Positions 34,411-46,297 of a stretch of DNA of 64,000 nucleotides are shown here, one piece after another. A program made the translations under genes and the position numbers. Numbering within the stretch: position 1 is the first letter of the stretch; each line of letters opens with the position of its first letter. The stretch is from Periconia sp. R9002 (taxonomy: Eukaryota; Ascomycota; Dothideomycetes; Pleosporales; Periconiaceae). The DNA is taken from the NCBI GenBank assembly GCA_023627715.1, contig JAMAHW010000080.1:1-64000 (forward strand). The letters run 5' to 3'. The notes below the pieces were generated by a model. It was not told the DNA's origin. It ran no database searches and worked only from the letters and a program-made list of their open reading frames with translations.

Positions 34411-35225
34411 TGACTGTTCACGATTCGTACATTGTAATTTTTCTTGCGTGCAGTTTCAGCAGTGCATAGTTCCAGGATGAGCAGAGTCCTTGATAAAGAA
34501 GCTTTTCATGACTGATGACGGGCGGTGACGTGACGCAGAGCTGTTCGGGGGGCTATTGTTCACATCGTGTTGGATGATGATAGCTGAATAGTGTATTCGG
34601 TTCTGCGAGCAATATGATGTACACTTGATGTTTCGATTCTACGCAATGCAGACTTGTGCGGTATATCACTACATACACGCACAAATGTGTACATGCTTCA
34701 CGTGCCAACTGAGTGCGGGCTGAAACCAAAAGCTAAGGCGGTCTTTGTTTGCGAGAAAATGCGGTTTCAATAGTAAAGATGTGAAAGGTGGCCTCTGGAA
34801 AAGCAAGTACATGCGGAGGAATTAATCAACGGGCACGATTCATGAGGACATTGGCGTCACGTAATTATAGATGGCCTGGCGCGGGCGGAAAACGGGACCC
34901 CAAGGCGGGAATGTCGGCCTTGTCGTAATAAGTGGAGGGGGCACGGCCTGGCCTCCTCTCTCGACACATGCATACGTAGTCCGTCCTCGATAAGCCCGCC
35001 AGCTTCACCGAGACGAAACATCCACTTGTAACTTAACTGACCGTCGACTTGCTTGCCTACCGCACCTTGCTGCAACCGCGTCCTTCCTTCTGGCCATCGC
35101 GCGCAAACACCCCTTCCTCGCCTCCCTCCTCCCGAGAATGCCCCAGTGAATTCGAACATGCCCATTCCTGACCATCTGTCCTATGCTGCTCCTCGATTCA
35201 CCGCTGCGCCCGGCTCACCAATGCC
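34411..35225. other. intergenic region
   Basis: About 815 bp between two plus-strand genes. It holds the 3' UTR of the first and the promoter of the LysM gene; no gene seen. Confidence 0.6.
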
Positions 35226-37073
35226 ATGAACCCCACCAATGGCTCCCCATCCTTCAAGAGCAGCTCGTCTGCTGCAACGTCTACGCTCCGCCCACGCACC
35301 CGTCGCTTGATATCAATCGAAGATGAACTGAATCCCGCCTCGGCCAGCGAGCACACATCCCCCGCCGCCTCTAGATCCGCGTCGCCCATCCCCAGTACCC
35401 ACCCATCGCGCTCCAACGTCACCTCGGCCCCAACCTCTTCGTTTACCCGCTCTCCGTCGCTTGGTACCCAGCTTTCACAAGCCAGTCGCGATTCCTCAAA
35501 CACGCTGTATGGATTATTGGGGAATCCATGGTCTGCCATCCAAGGCCTTGCTACCAATGTCCTGGGAAGTGAGACGGGTGTGAAGGCCGATGGCACCACC
35601 ACATCGAACCGACGACGAAAACCCCTGCTGGCCGCCCACCGCCGCACATCGAGCAGCGCCCCGCCGAAACAATGGGGTCCGACAGCATCACCCGGTTCTC
35701 AGGTTGGTGCTGGAACCCAGGAGGAAAGAGTGAGCATGGTGCGGGCGATGAAGCGCAGAGACCTGTTAATCGCCAACGAGCATTTGGTGCCTGACTCCGT
35801 CGGTCGCATAAAGCGAAGGAATTCGGACGAACGACTCAGCTCCTCTGCACCACCTGGCGATCATGACGATCGGGATGCCCTCATCTACATACACCATGTG
35901 AAGCCGGAGGACACCTTGGCCGGCATCACCATCAAGTACAGCTGTCAACAAGCTGTGCTCCGCAAAGCCAACCGTATGTGGCCTAATGATACCGTGCAGA
36001 CGAAGAAGACCATTGTCATTCCAGTTGACGCCTGTGGCGTCAAAGGGCGCCCCGTGGCAGGCCCTGATGCGCGGGACGATGACCTTTTGATTGGGGACTG
36101 GAGTGAAAACGCAGATGCCGCTGCTGTGAAATCTCCCGGCCTACCAAATGGCTGGATTTCTTCAAATTCGAAAGACCAAGACACAACTTCGGTTGTTTCG
36201 TCCTCCATCTCCAACAGTGAACCTGAAAAGCCCTGGAAACATGATTCCTGGGTGCTCCTACCTAACAGCAAAGAACCCACAGAAATTGGCCGCATGCCGC
36301 GTCGAGCATTAGGCTTCTTCCCTCCTGCTCGACGGAAATCCCTCACTTTCTCGGATACCGGTTCCACACCCCGAGCGTCTCTTGATCTTACCCGTTCTTC
36401 AACAAGTACATCATCACAATCGCAATTCACCTCACCCGCTGCAAACCCAAGAAGGCCGCGTGCATCCAGTATTTTATCCAATGTCTCCTCAGCTCACACT
36501 CGTCAGCGTAGCACATCTGGTTTCCAACTACATGGTCCTGGAGGTGTAGGTACTTTGGGCAAAAACGTGCGTAGCCCAGGGCCTGCTCAAGACGGATTGA
36601 ATAAACTTTTCGCTCAGCATCTTCCCAATGTCGAGCCACCACCCGGTCAGGAGTACTTTACACCTTGGGCCCCCTCGCTGCTGGAGGAGTCAGGCATTTC
36701 AAACCAGTATGCAGGATCTGGCGCTCATACCCCGCTCAGTGGTGGGGAGATCAGTTTGCAAGAGATTGGCGGCGCAATAGAAGGCTGGGTGCGCAAAGTA
36801 GGCAATCAAGCGTCGAAGCTTTTGAGTGAGCCATCTACCCCCGGTCAGGGTAAAAGGTCGGCAGTGCCAGTCATTGGAGCTACCGGGGGTGATCTTGGAG
36901 ATCTTATCGAGCTAAGAGACGATGCCTTTGAGGTTGGTGATGGTGAAGCAGGCCGGGGAAGGAAGGGGAACGACTCGGCGATTCCGTCGTCCGAGCAGTA
37001 TCAGAGCGCTAGACCAGACATCAACGTTGCATTGCGCCCAAGGGGCAAGGGTGGTGCTAGCAAGAAAGACTAG
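35226..37073 (+). CDS. intracellular LysM-domain protein
   Basis: An intronless frame of 615 residues. One LysM domain lies at about residues 219-268: IYIHHVKPEDTLAGITIKYS, then LRKANRMWPNDTVQTKKTIV and IPVD. There is no signal peptide and no membrane helix, so this is not one of the secreted chitin-binding LysM effectors. It resembles the cytosolic/nuclear LysM proteins of eukaryotes (LYSMD-like), whose function is largely unknown. Flanks are Ser/Pro/Arg-rich and disordered, with a possible basic signal (NRRRKPLLAAHRR). The segment ISLQEIGGAIEGWVRKVGNQ near residue 520 looks helical. The ATG at 35226 is the first in frame. Confidence 0.88.
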   Translation: MNPTNGSPSFKSSSSAATSTLRPRTRRLISIEDELNPASASEHTSPAASRSASPIPSTHPSRSNVTSAPTSSFTRSPSLGTQLSQASRDSSNTLYGLLGNPWSAIQGLATNVLGSETGVKADGTTTSNRRRKPLLAAHRRTSSSAPPKQWGPTASPGSQVGAGTQEERVSMVRAMKRRDLLIANEHLVPDSVGRIKRRNSDERLSSSAPPGDHDDRDALIYIHHVKPEDTLAGITIKYSCQQAVLRKANRMWPNDTVQTKKTIVIPVDACGVKGRPVAGPDARDDDLLIGDWSENADAAAVKSPGLPNGWISSNSKDQDTTSVVSSSISNSEPEKPWKHDSWVLLPNSKEPTEIGRMPRRALGFFPPARRKSLTFSDTGSTPRASLDLTRSSTSTSSQSQFTSPAANPRRPRASSILSNVSSAHTRQRSTSGFQLHGPGGVGTLGKNVRSPGPAQDGLNKLFAQHLPNVEPPPGQEYFTPWAPSLLEESGISNQYAGSGAHTPLSGGEISLQEIGGAIEGWVRKVGNQASKLLSEPSTPGQGKRSAVPVIGATGGDLGDLIELRDDAFEVGDGEAGRGRKGNDSAIPSSEQYQSARPDINVALRPRGKGGASKKD

Positions 37074-37460
37074 ATCATTTACTCGGGCGTTAACCCTTCA
37101 AAAGCACAGCGTGGTGTCTAGGAGTTTACAATCCGCATTAAGAAGTACATGCAGGCATGGGTTTAAGGTAGTCTTTGAAGACTTAAAGGCATTGCGGCGT
37201 AAATGAGTTGAGTGAAAGTGTTTGAATTTCCGATTTTACTGCTTTACAATTTTGTACAAGTATATGTAGTGTTTACCAACGGATTATGGGCTGCCATTGT
37301 CCTATATTCACACCGCGTGTACATACAAAAACATTGATGCATTCAATGTTGGAAGGACTGAGCGTCCCGTGACCCGCTAGCCCGTGCTTTGGACTGAATA
37401 TTATGATACACAGGACGACTTTCCATCTCCAAAATCATCATCTTACTATCTTGAAGCTAT
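37074..37460. other. intergenic region
   Basis: 387 bp between the LysM gene and the aminopeptidase gene; promoter of the latter. No gene seen. Confidence 0.5.
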
Positions 37461-39818
37461 ATGAAGTATCAGCTCGCGATTGCCCCATTGGGGCGACTGG
37501 CGCCGGCCCAATGTACAACCTTAGGCGTTCAAACTGGAAGGTCGCTGAGGTTTGCGCGGTTTGGCTCGGCTTTCAGTTCGCGACGGTCCCACTTCACAAC
37601 TACGACAGCTGGAATAGCGAACTTGCGAGCCCCCACTCTCTCTACGATCACCAACCCTTTTGTTCAAAGACGCACCTTATTACCAAGTGCGAGGACTGAG
37701 TTTAGGTCCAGAGCATTGTTTTCGACTATGCATCGTGCTCCCGCAGCTATGGTGACCAAACCAGTGCCCGCAGAGGTGACCCTCATGAACACCCCTCGCG
37801 ACCCTAACACACTGTCCAATTACCACAATTTTGTGACGAGGCGAACGAGCGCCGAGTTTGAAATTGATTTCGAGAAAAAGATCCTGGACGGCGGTGTCAC
37901 GCTAGGATTAGAGAGTTTGACTGAGAAGGAGACCAAAGAAATTGTATTAGACACGAGGTGAGTTCATTCAGTCGATAACTTCCTGGATCAGGACGGCTTA
38001 AAGTTAATTCATACAGCTTTTTGGACATCTCTGACGTGAAAGTCGATGGAAAGGATGTGAGATGGAATGTTGGCGACCGCATTGAACCTTACGGAGCACC
38101 ATTAAACATCACGTTGGACGCAGGTGTGTCAAAAGGCACGACGATTGACGTTTCGATCAAGCTCTCCACAACCGAAAAATGCACCGCGTTGCAATGGATG
38201 GCGCCAGAGCAAACATCTAACAAAAAACACCCTTATATGTTTTCGCAATGTCAGGCTATCCACGCCCGATCCGTATTTCCTTGCCAGGACACGCCAGACG
38301 TGAAATCGACTTTTACGTTCAAGTTGAGGTCTCCACTTCCCGTGCTAGCTTCGGGGCTGCCTACCGGATCTCATGAGTACCTTCCTGGCAAGGACGGCAA
38401 GGACGGAACGCTGCTATATACTTTTGAGCAAAAGGTCCCGATCCCAAGTTACTTGTTCGCCGTCGCAAGTGGTGATCTTGCTTCTGCTTCTATCGGTCCC
38501 CGTTCTACAGTCTGGACTGGCCCGGAAGAGCTGCTAGACTGCCAATGGGAACTTTCTGGTGAAATTGAGCCGTATATGAAAGCCATTGATTCCGTTGTGA
38601 AACTCCCCTACCAATGGACTCAGTACAATGCACTCATCCTTCCACCCTCTTTCCCTTACGGAGGAATGGAGAACCCAACGTATACGTACGCCACGCCCTC
38701 TATCATATCTGGCGATAAGCAAAACGTCGATGTTATTGCACACGAACTCTCTCACTCTTGGTCCGGAAACCTGGTTTCCGCAGCTAGCTGGGAGCACTTC
38801 TGGTTGAATGAAGGATGGACTACGTATCTCGAACGTCGGATCCAAGCGTTCATCCACGGCGAGCCGCATCGCCATTTTTCTTCCATAATCGGCTGGAAGG
38901 CGCTCGAAGAGTCCATCAAACACTACGGAGAAGACCACCCATACACCAAACTCGTCGTCGACCTCAAAGGCGAGGACCCAGATGACGCGTTTTCGTCTAT
39001 CCCCTACGAGAAGGGATTCCACGCCCTCTATGCCTTCGAACTGCTCCTCGGCAAGGAAAAATGGGACTCGTTCATTCCGCACTACTTCGACACCTTCAAG
39101 TTCAAATCTATCGACAGCTACGACTTCAAATCCAACCTCATCGACTTCTTCGCCAACGACGCGGAAGCCAAGAAGAAGCTCGACGACTTCGACTGGGACG
39201 CTCTCTTCTACAAGCCCGGTTTCCCTGCGAAACCAGAGTTTGACGACACCCTCGTCAAGACGTGCTACTCGCTCGCCGAGAAATGGAAAGCCCACCTCTC
39301 CTCCGACAAGGGCAACAAGGACGACTTCAAGCCGAAGAAGGAAGATATCGAAGGCTGGATGGCAAACCAATCCGTCGTTTTCCTCGAAAGCCTGCACGCT
39401 GTCGCTGAATCGTTCACCCCCAAAGACGTCCACCTCCTCGGCGAAACGTACGGCTACACGTACGAGAAGACGAAGAACATCGAAGTCGTCAGTCGCTTCT
39501 TGACCATTGGGTTGAGGGCCAAGGCGCAGGAGACGTATCAGCCCACCGCCGAGCTGCTGGGTAAGATTGGCCGCATGAAGTTTGTGCGGCCGCTGTATCG
39601 TCTTTTGGAGAAGGCGGATCGCGATTTGGCCGTCAAGACGTTTGAGAAGAATAGAGACTTTTATCATCCCATCTGCAGGTATGTTTTTTTCTCGTCTTGA
39701 TATTGTTTTCTTCCCCCCCGCGCGCGTTGTATAGGAATCTGCGATGTGAGATGTGCTTAGCTAACGATTGCCGTGTTGTAGACAAATGGTGGAGAAGGAT
39801 CTTTATGAGGAGAAATAA
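37461..39818 (+). CDS. LAP2: leukotriene A4 hydrolase-type aminopeptidase (family M1)
   Basis: Exons 37461-37957, 38017-39678 and 39782-39818 give 731 residues from the first ATG, or 642 from ATG 37728. The M1 exopeptidase motif GGMEN is present (FPYGGMENPTYTYAT). The zinc site is HELSH, then 18 residues, then the Glu of LNEG, and a Tyr-rich region follows. The C-terminal helical domain typical of LTA4H follows (GKIGRMKFVRPLYRLL, then REMVEKDLYEEK-like end encoded across intron 2). The enzyme removes N-terminal residues from peptides and in several lineages hydrolyses epoxides (family knowledge). The first 89 residues are rich in Arg, Ser, Thr and Ala and nearly free of acid residues, as in a mitochondrial presequence; the usual family start corresponds to MHRAPAAMVTKPVPAEVTLM. 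Confidence 0.93.
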
Positions 39819-40539
39819 ATGTGAAGACATTCTTTTCCGTCAATCATGGAAACGTGCAGGTCCTCCGCGGCTTGAGAAGCAGACACGGAATAAAGCAGAC
39901 ATTCATTCTGTAGCGATGCAGAAACAAAGAACAGTATAAAAACAGAAATAAATACATACAATGAATTCGTCCAAAAGACGTATCTTCAATCCCTTTCCCA
40001 CATGCCCTCCCGCTCTTCCTCACCAGTGAGTGACTTGCACACATTCGAACGTGTTTCCATTACTCAACTCCCAGTGCACCAAGGACACTAACACCTCTAA
40101 ACAATGACATCACAACACCCATATCGTGCTTATATACCAAAAATAACTCAATTGCAATGCTATTTCTTCGCGTCGCTCGCGTCGCGCGCGACGAGCGAGT
40201 GTCTACTTATATACCCATGCTTACATGTATTTCAAACAAGAAAAACGAGAGAAGAGGAGAGGAGATCAGATCAGATTGCGACATTCAAGGAAGGGATGTG
40301 AGTAGGAGAACAGTACAGTACCCGAAAAAAAAAAGAGAAACGACAGTAGTGTAACACCACCCCAAAAACTCCTCCTCCCTAGGCAAAGAGAAAAACACAA
40401 ACATTTCCGAAAAGAAGCGGAGAGCGTTAATCAAGTATGACGCCTATACTAACAAAGGAACGACGGATACACGGAGAGGGGGGATGAACGGACAGTAACC
40501 AAACCACCTTAACCAACGCCGCCTCCTTGTTTCTGACCC
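39819..40539. other. convergent 3' intergenic region with GC-rich hairpin
   Basis: About 720 bp between the 3' ends of the aminopeptidase (plus) and the mitochondrial protein (minus). A GC-rich near-palindrome around 40173-40205, centred on GTCGCGCGCGAC, could form a hairpin. No gene seen. Confidence 0.5.
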
Positions 40540-43500
40540 CTAGACATTCGACTTCATATCCCTACTCAACTCCGCGCCAACACCAACAACATAGCACCAC
40601 GCGCCGGCGATAATCGCCGTCCTAACCACGCCTCCGAAACCCACCTTCTTCCTTCTCTTCTTTTCCTTCAAACTCTCCTCGTCCTCCCTGATCGACTTAT
40701 ACTTACTCCACTGCTCCCTCGGCACCCCGGTCAGGCGCACTGCTCGTGGGGCAGCCAGGCTCTCGGGCGTTGTCTGCGTGGCTTCAACTTCTTGCTGTTG
40801 TGGTTGTTGCTGCTTCTGCTGCTGCTGTTGCTCGCCCGCCGCGCGTCTGCGCTCTTCAAACTCCTGCTCGAGTTCGAGGGATGAGGTTCCTACGAAGCCG
40901 GTGGGGGAAAGACGCGTTGTGCCGTCTATAGGGTTGATACCTGGGGTCCATTCTGGACTGTTCTCGGTAGGGGGTGTAGAGGACGAAGCGTCGGGCTCGA
41001 GATCGGATGGGTTTGTCGATGGCTGAGGGGGCAATCCTCCGGCGGGGATGCGAATCGTTTCTTCGCTGGGTGGTGGGGCATTGGCCGTGCTGCGGAGCAC
41101 GAGGAGATTAGGGCGTGCGGTTATGATGTCGTAGGCCTCTGGATTGAGGAGGTGCGGGAGGAATTTCGAGGGGTGTGTCAGGGCGCTGAGCGCTGTGTGT
41201 AATGGGATAGGTGGAGTGGGGTCAGGAGTAGAGGATGTCGATTGCGATGTTGGACTTGGGGTGATGATGATTTCGTTTGTCGTTGGATCATACATATAGA
41301 TGTGGTAGGTGGGAGTGTTGGGGGTTGTGGTTTCTGACTTTGTCTCCTCAGGGGTGTTGCTTTGTACCTGCTGTATAGGTGGGTATGCGTTGGAAGGGAT
41401 GGGTGCTGGGGACGAGGATGCTTGTACCGTCTCTCTTGAACCAGAATCGGGGTTTAGGATGGGTTTTAGTGTCTGGGATTCCGGGACTGCCTGTTTTTCC
41501 GCTGTGTTTGACGATTGATATGGTCGTGATATCGTGGGTGAAACCACATCTTCTTTCAGAAGTTGTATGGATGGCGGGTTCTGCGAGGTAGAATTCAAAG
41601 TTGATGCTTTTGATCGATCTTTGTCTGCATGCTCAAGCGCTTTAACCTCCTCGATGCCTTTTGGCTTAGATGATACTGAAACAGGGTTCTGTCCTACGTC
41701 CGCGCCCTGCCGATGATATATAGTGATTGGGCCAAACAGATCCTCGTATATAGATTTGACCTCATTGACCAAATCCTTGTCTCCTTTCTTTTTCTTGACT
41801 TCTGCGGAGGTATCAGCCTCGGCTTTGGCATCCGTACCGAGACTATCGAGTTGCGATTGGAATGGCCTGAACAGGCTATTGGCCAAGGGGCCCGGCTCAT
41901 CGAGGTGACTGCGGGTGATAGACTTGGGTGTTTGAGTATAGCCATCGTCAGAACGGCCTTGCATGGCGTTCTTGAGAGACCTGACCTCATCGGAGAGTTT
42001 GGCATCAGCAGCAGCTTTCGTCTCACGTTTCTTCGCCTCCTCTGCCGTTTCAATGACAGAATTGTGGTCCTCAGCTGTGGTTCGAGCATCGACCCCACTT
42101 CCATGAACCTTCTCCAAAGTATCTATTTCGACTGTCGGATCGATACCATAACGTTGCATCAGGTGCAACACAAGTCGCAGGAGCGCGAGCTGGGTATCCT
42201 GTAACGCGAGAAGTTGATGTGCCAAGTATCTGCTTCGCAGGCTTGGTGGGAGCTCCTCCAAACTTTCCAGTCGACTCTGTAGGCCGAATATCATCACCCG
42301 TGTCAGTTTTGCGGTTTTCTGCAGAGCATCGGCAGCAACCCTTAGGCGTCTTGTGAGTGCTCCAGAAACGGGCTGAGCAATTTTCAGGTCGTTGACAGCC
42401 TTGAATGCGGCTTGAGAGTCTTCTTCCGTAGCCAGTAAACCGCGCTTTAGCACGCGTGCCCTGCCTTCACCAGTTTTAGGTTGCAAAGCCTGCGACTCTG
42501 TTAAAGCGCCTCTGATGATCCTAGCCGCGTTCAACACCTTTCTCTCATTGTTTGTCAGGCGCTCCACCAGAGGTTTGAATGCAGGCATGTCCTCTACAAG
42601 ATCAAGTTTTACCTGAGATGTAGCACGACGACTCTTCTCTATTCCGTTGATGACACCCTGGAAGAACGGATCCGTGGACATTCCTTGTTCGAGCCGCTTC
42701 TGGTCCTCTAGAACATCCACTGGATCTTGAAAGAATTGTTGGGCAATGAAACCACCTCCAGCATGAAGCCAGCTCATCATGTGATCCAGCCCTGTTTCAA
42801 GAACAGACGTTTGTGGATGTGAAGTGAGTGTCTGTTGGGGCTTCTCTGGATCGTTAGGTATCTTTTCAGGCTCCGCTGAGATTGCAGCTTCCTGCGGAGA
42901 TCCCCGTTTATCCGCGGATTGGGTCAATTCACGTTGCACTCGACGTACATGCTGGTCATTGAGCACTTTCCATTCTAGAAGTGAATCAAGTTGACCGTTC
43001 TGTAGCGATTCCTTATACTTTTGCTCCAACTTTTGTTTGGACTGGGTGCCGTCAGTGCGTGAATTTTTCACTCGACCCATGGATGCACGAATGTCGTCCG
43101 CTGTTAGAAAGTTAATGTCGTCTTTGGGAAGTAACTTGTGAATATCTCTGGTGGCTCGAGGCTTGTTCAGGTCGCTTTCATCTTTTGAGATATATGAGCT
43201 TGCGACACTCGTGGCGCTATCCGGGCTTCGAGTAGTAGGTATGATGGCAGGCGATTCTTCCGTGGAAACAGAGGCTTTGGAAGGTGGAGAGCTTTCAGAC
43301 AGGATGCCAGGGGCAGGAATGTCCTTTTTGCTTGCCGATTCCGTGGAGGGCTTCTTCGATGAAACGTCAACCACGGAAAAGTCTCTGCGTCGTATTGGTT
43401 TTCGCACAAAGTCAGATGACTCTCTTTGCTGCAGGGAGGTTTGTAGGACTCTCGACCTGTTCTCATGAGGAATAGGACCAGTGGACTTGGACTGGTTGTT

Positions 43501-44325
43501 CGCAAGAAAGTCATCGATAAAAGAAGTTCTGCGCGTAGGTTCATCGCTACCAGATGACTCCAAATGTTTTGATGGTGCGTCGTTTGCAATTGGCTGTTGA
43601 GATCTGTTTAAAGTCTGCGTACTCTCAATGGTGGTTTTGGAAAGTTCCGGTTCGGATACGTGTTGCGTCCTGTGTACTGCTGGTTGCATTTGGGGCCTCA
43701 CTCTTCGCGAATCGGAAGGCGAATCCACTCCGTAGCTCGACGATTCTTCTTTAAGTGTATTCAAACTACGGTATTCAACATGAGTGAAGTTGACTTTCTT
43801 TGGATACGTCCCATTGGGGCTTAATCCTGGTGAACGTTTTGAGTCTCCAGGTTTTTTCCGATTGGATGACGCTACGTAGGAGGTTAGTTTTCTTATATTC
43901 AACTGTCAATGTCATGTTTACTCACATTCCTCATTACTTCCCTTTGTATCAGTACTCTCACCAACCCCCATTTCTCGGATTGTCCATAATGGAGCATAGT
44001 AGTTCATCGACTGCCATTCTTTAGATGGAGCATAGTTGTTCAGCGACTCCCATTCTTTAGTTCCTTTCCCAAACAACCTTTTTTCACTGTCTTCAAATAA
44101 TGCCTTGTATGGGTCTGCCTCGATTCTTCGTTGCCATCCTTTGTAATCTTTGAGCGAATACCTTGAGTAACTGACGTCGTCTTCATCGGACCTCGTGTTT
44201 TGGGGTTGCGATTTGGAGAAGCATCGCGTGCGTAGGGTGGTTTCGTTGTCGGAAAGAGTACGACGGAGGTAACGGTGAACGGGCGTACGAATCCATAGGG
44301 ACGAATCGCGACGCCACCAAGTCAT
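40540..44325 (-). CDS. large probable mitochondrial membrane protein (Ser/Thr-rich)
   Basis: Exons 44325-43926 and 43871-40540 give 1243 residues. The N-terminus (MTWWRRDSSLWIRTPVHRYL) is basic and aromatic, like a mitochondrial presequence. A long Ser/Pro/Thr-rich disordered region follows. A central helical domain (about residues 480-760) includes MMSWLHAGGGFIAQQFFQDP, FKPLVERLTNNERKVLNAA and SLRSRYLAHQLLALQDTQLA. Nearer the C-terminus is YHIYMYDPTTNEIIITPSPT, then PLHTALSALTHPSKFLPHLL and a Gln-rich run (EQQQQQKQQQPQQQE). A single hydrophobic helix (VVRTAIIAGAWCYVVGVGA) precedes the end. Similar fungal proteins are, from memory, annotated only as serine/threonine-rich. Mitochondrial location is inferred from the N-terminus; no enzyme motif is visible. 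Confidence 0.8.
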
Positions 44326-45313
44326 GGTGAAGGTATAGTATGTAGGGAGTGGGCAACCAACGAGTGTGTGAGTTCAACGGAGGAGTTTCATAGGATGATT
44401 GTTCACGCGAGTAACAAGACTATCGACAGAATGGATATGAACTGGAAACGACTGATGATGAACTTTTCTGAACCGCCTCACGATGAATTAAAGAGGTTTA
44501 CCGGCGGGTATCGGGAAACAGATGGAGGGAATAGAGGATCTATAGGCTGATATGGCTCGACCAACAGGATCAGCAATATATAGGCATTATCATACGGAGA
44601 GCATGACAATGAAGCCGTTCAGTGGAGCGACTGAGCAGAAGTGGAATCTGCACGTGTTGCGGTGGCAGCAGGATGAATGTAGCATTCAAAATAAAGGTTG
44701 GCACTGAAAGTCAATCGTAGAAAGAGAGTCGGAGAGAGGCGGAGATGTGGAGAAGAGAGACTGTGCCTCCATCTTACTGCCGCCTGTCCGTCTCCCCGCC
44801 CAAGCTTGTCCACCTATCAGCTCATGCGGGGTCCTTTAGATGTTACGAAACGAGGCAGGCAGCTGATCATGCATTCCGGCTTGTGCTCCCATGTAATAAC
44901 ATGTAATTGCCCCTCACAAACAACACGTACATGTACAAGGCGAGTTACCATCCTACTTCAACTCTGGTTATCCTACATGCAATCTGTACATGTACAGATG
45001 TAGTGGCCATGTTGCTCTCCCCACGCGTTGCTCGTGTCCGCTGATCGCCGATAAGCTGATAAGGAGGTGAGCGTCATAGTCACGTGCTTTCGCGCCATGC
45101 CTCTGCCCCACCAGACTCGACCCCTACTCCATCTTTACGCCGAAGCCAAGTCGCACTTCTCGTATGCCCGGCCACAGCTTCACATCCACCCTGTTACGTA
45201 ACTTCAAATATCGACTTCTCTACAAATACCCTCCTTGCATGGATGCTTTCCGTCTTTATACCTACCAAGCATCCCAGAAGCCCTATTATCCAACGCGCCT
45301 AACCAACCTCACC
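44326..45313. promoter_or_regulatory. divergent promoter with palindromes and paired GATA sites
   Basis: Contains an exact 18-bp palindrome at 44982-44999 (ATCTGTACATGTACAGAT), a related 10-bp palindrome GTACATGTAC at 44927-44936 and two ATGTAA-type copies at 44891-44906. Two GATAAG sites lie 2 bp apart at 45050-45055 and 45058-45063. GATAAG is the core of AreA-type GATA factors (established); their use here is inference. Confidence 0.5.
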
Positions 45314-45838
45314 ATGTCCGATATAACCCTCGGCGACCTTTCCTACATTTCGCGCGAAGACCTCTCCAAAACCCTCCTCGAGTCCGACGCAGCACCCTCT
45401 GTCCCCGAAAATCTCGCTATAATTGACGTACGCGATTCCGACCATATTGGCGGTCACATACGAGGTAGCACTTGGGTCCCCAGCAGCGAGCTGGATTACC
45501 GCACCCCGGAGCTGGTCAGGAATCTGAAAGACAAGGATGTTGTGGTGTTCCATTGCGTTCTGTCCCAGCAACGTGGGCCGAGTGCGGCCTTGCGCTATCT
45601 GCGAGAAAAGAGGAGACTAGATGAGAGCTCCAGGACGGAGAGCAAGGGAGAGGTAAAAGAGGGAGAGGAATCTTCAAACAAGGAGACCAGCAAAGAGGCA
45701 GAAGAGGCAGGAAAAGAGAAGAAGGTGCAGAAGGTTCTGGTCTTGGAGGGGGGATTCAACAAGTGGCAAGAAAAATATGGGCCCGACCAAAGACTTACAG
45801 AGGCATGGCAAAAAGACATTTGGGAATATGGAATTTGA
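45314..45838 (+). CDS. Cdc25-like/rhodanese-fold phosphatase (Ibp1/Ych1-type)
   Basis: From MSDITLGDLSYISREDL the protein has 174 residues. Rhodanese landmarks are NLAIIDVRDSDHIGGHIRGS and an active-site loop FHCVLSQQRGPSAA. The C-x5-R loop is the seven-residue form of Cdc25 phosphatases and related arsenate reductases, longer than that of sulfur-transferring rhodaneses. An acidic and Lys-rich insert of about 40 residues (EEGEESSNKETSKE region) lies before the last strand VLVLEGGFNKWQ. Relatives are S. pombe Ibp1 and yeast Ych1. The same frame is open upstream to an ATG at 45164, adding 50 residues with basic, aromatic, acid-poor composition (MPGHSFTSTLLRNFKYRLLY), which could be an organelle-targeting extension. 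Confidence 0.9.
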   Translation: MSDITLGDLSYISREDLSKTLLESDAAPSVPENLAIIDVRDSDHIGGHIRGSTWVPSSELDYRTPELVRNLKDKDVVVFHCVLSQQRGPSAALRYLREKRRLDESSRTESKGEVKEGEESSNKETSKEAEEAGKEKKVQKVLVLEGGFNKWQEKYGPDQRLTEAWQKDIWEYGI

Positions 45839-46297
45839 AGAACACATCAATAAGAACCCCATCAGTACCATCGTTTGGTATCATGAAACTAAGCATATCT
45901 ATTATGCAACGGCGAAACTCGTGCCGCCCAATACGTCGCCATCAATATTCAACGGAAACTCCCATCCCTCCCGATACAATTGGATACTATAATGATCACT
46001 TGCACTCTTTCTTTCTATTGTGGTCTGTATGCTAAAACTTGCATGCTATCCAAACCAATATAGGCGGTAGACTTCATAGTCCTAGAAGGTCCCAATAAAG
46101 GAAATCATGTATGCTTACCTTACACCTCTCGATTACGCCTACACAAAATTACATTCCTGTCGTGAAAAATTTATTTCAAAAAGATCCTTATTGTAAAGAT
46201 AAGAAGAACTAAAGGGCCAAGAAGTAAACAAGAAAAGAAAAGAAGAAACACAAATAGTATCCAACCGTTAGAAGAGAAAGAACACACCAAACCCTCA
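45839..46297. other. convergent 3' intergenic region
   Basis: About 460 bp, AT-rich; no gene seen. Confidence 0.6.

Noticed and set aside
35226..37073. LysM protein as secreted chitin-binding effector
   Set aside because: No signal peptide and a long disordered Ser/Arg-rich chain; fits intracellular LysM proteins.
38534..39667. 377-codon open frame on the minus strand
   Set aside because: Antisense to the LTA4H-type exon; composition (Val/Glu/Phe-rich) is a mirror of the real protein.
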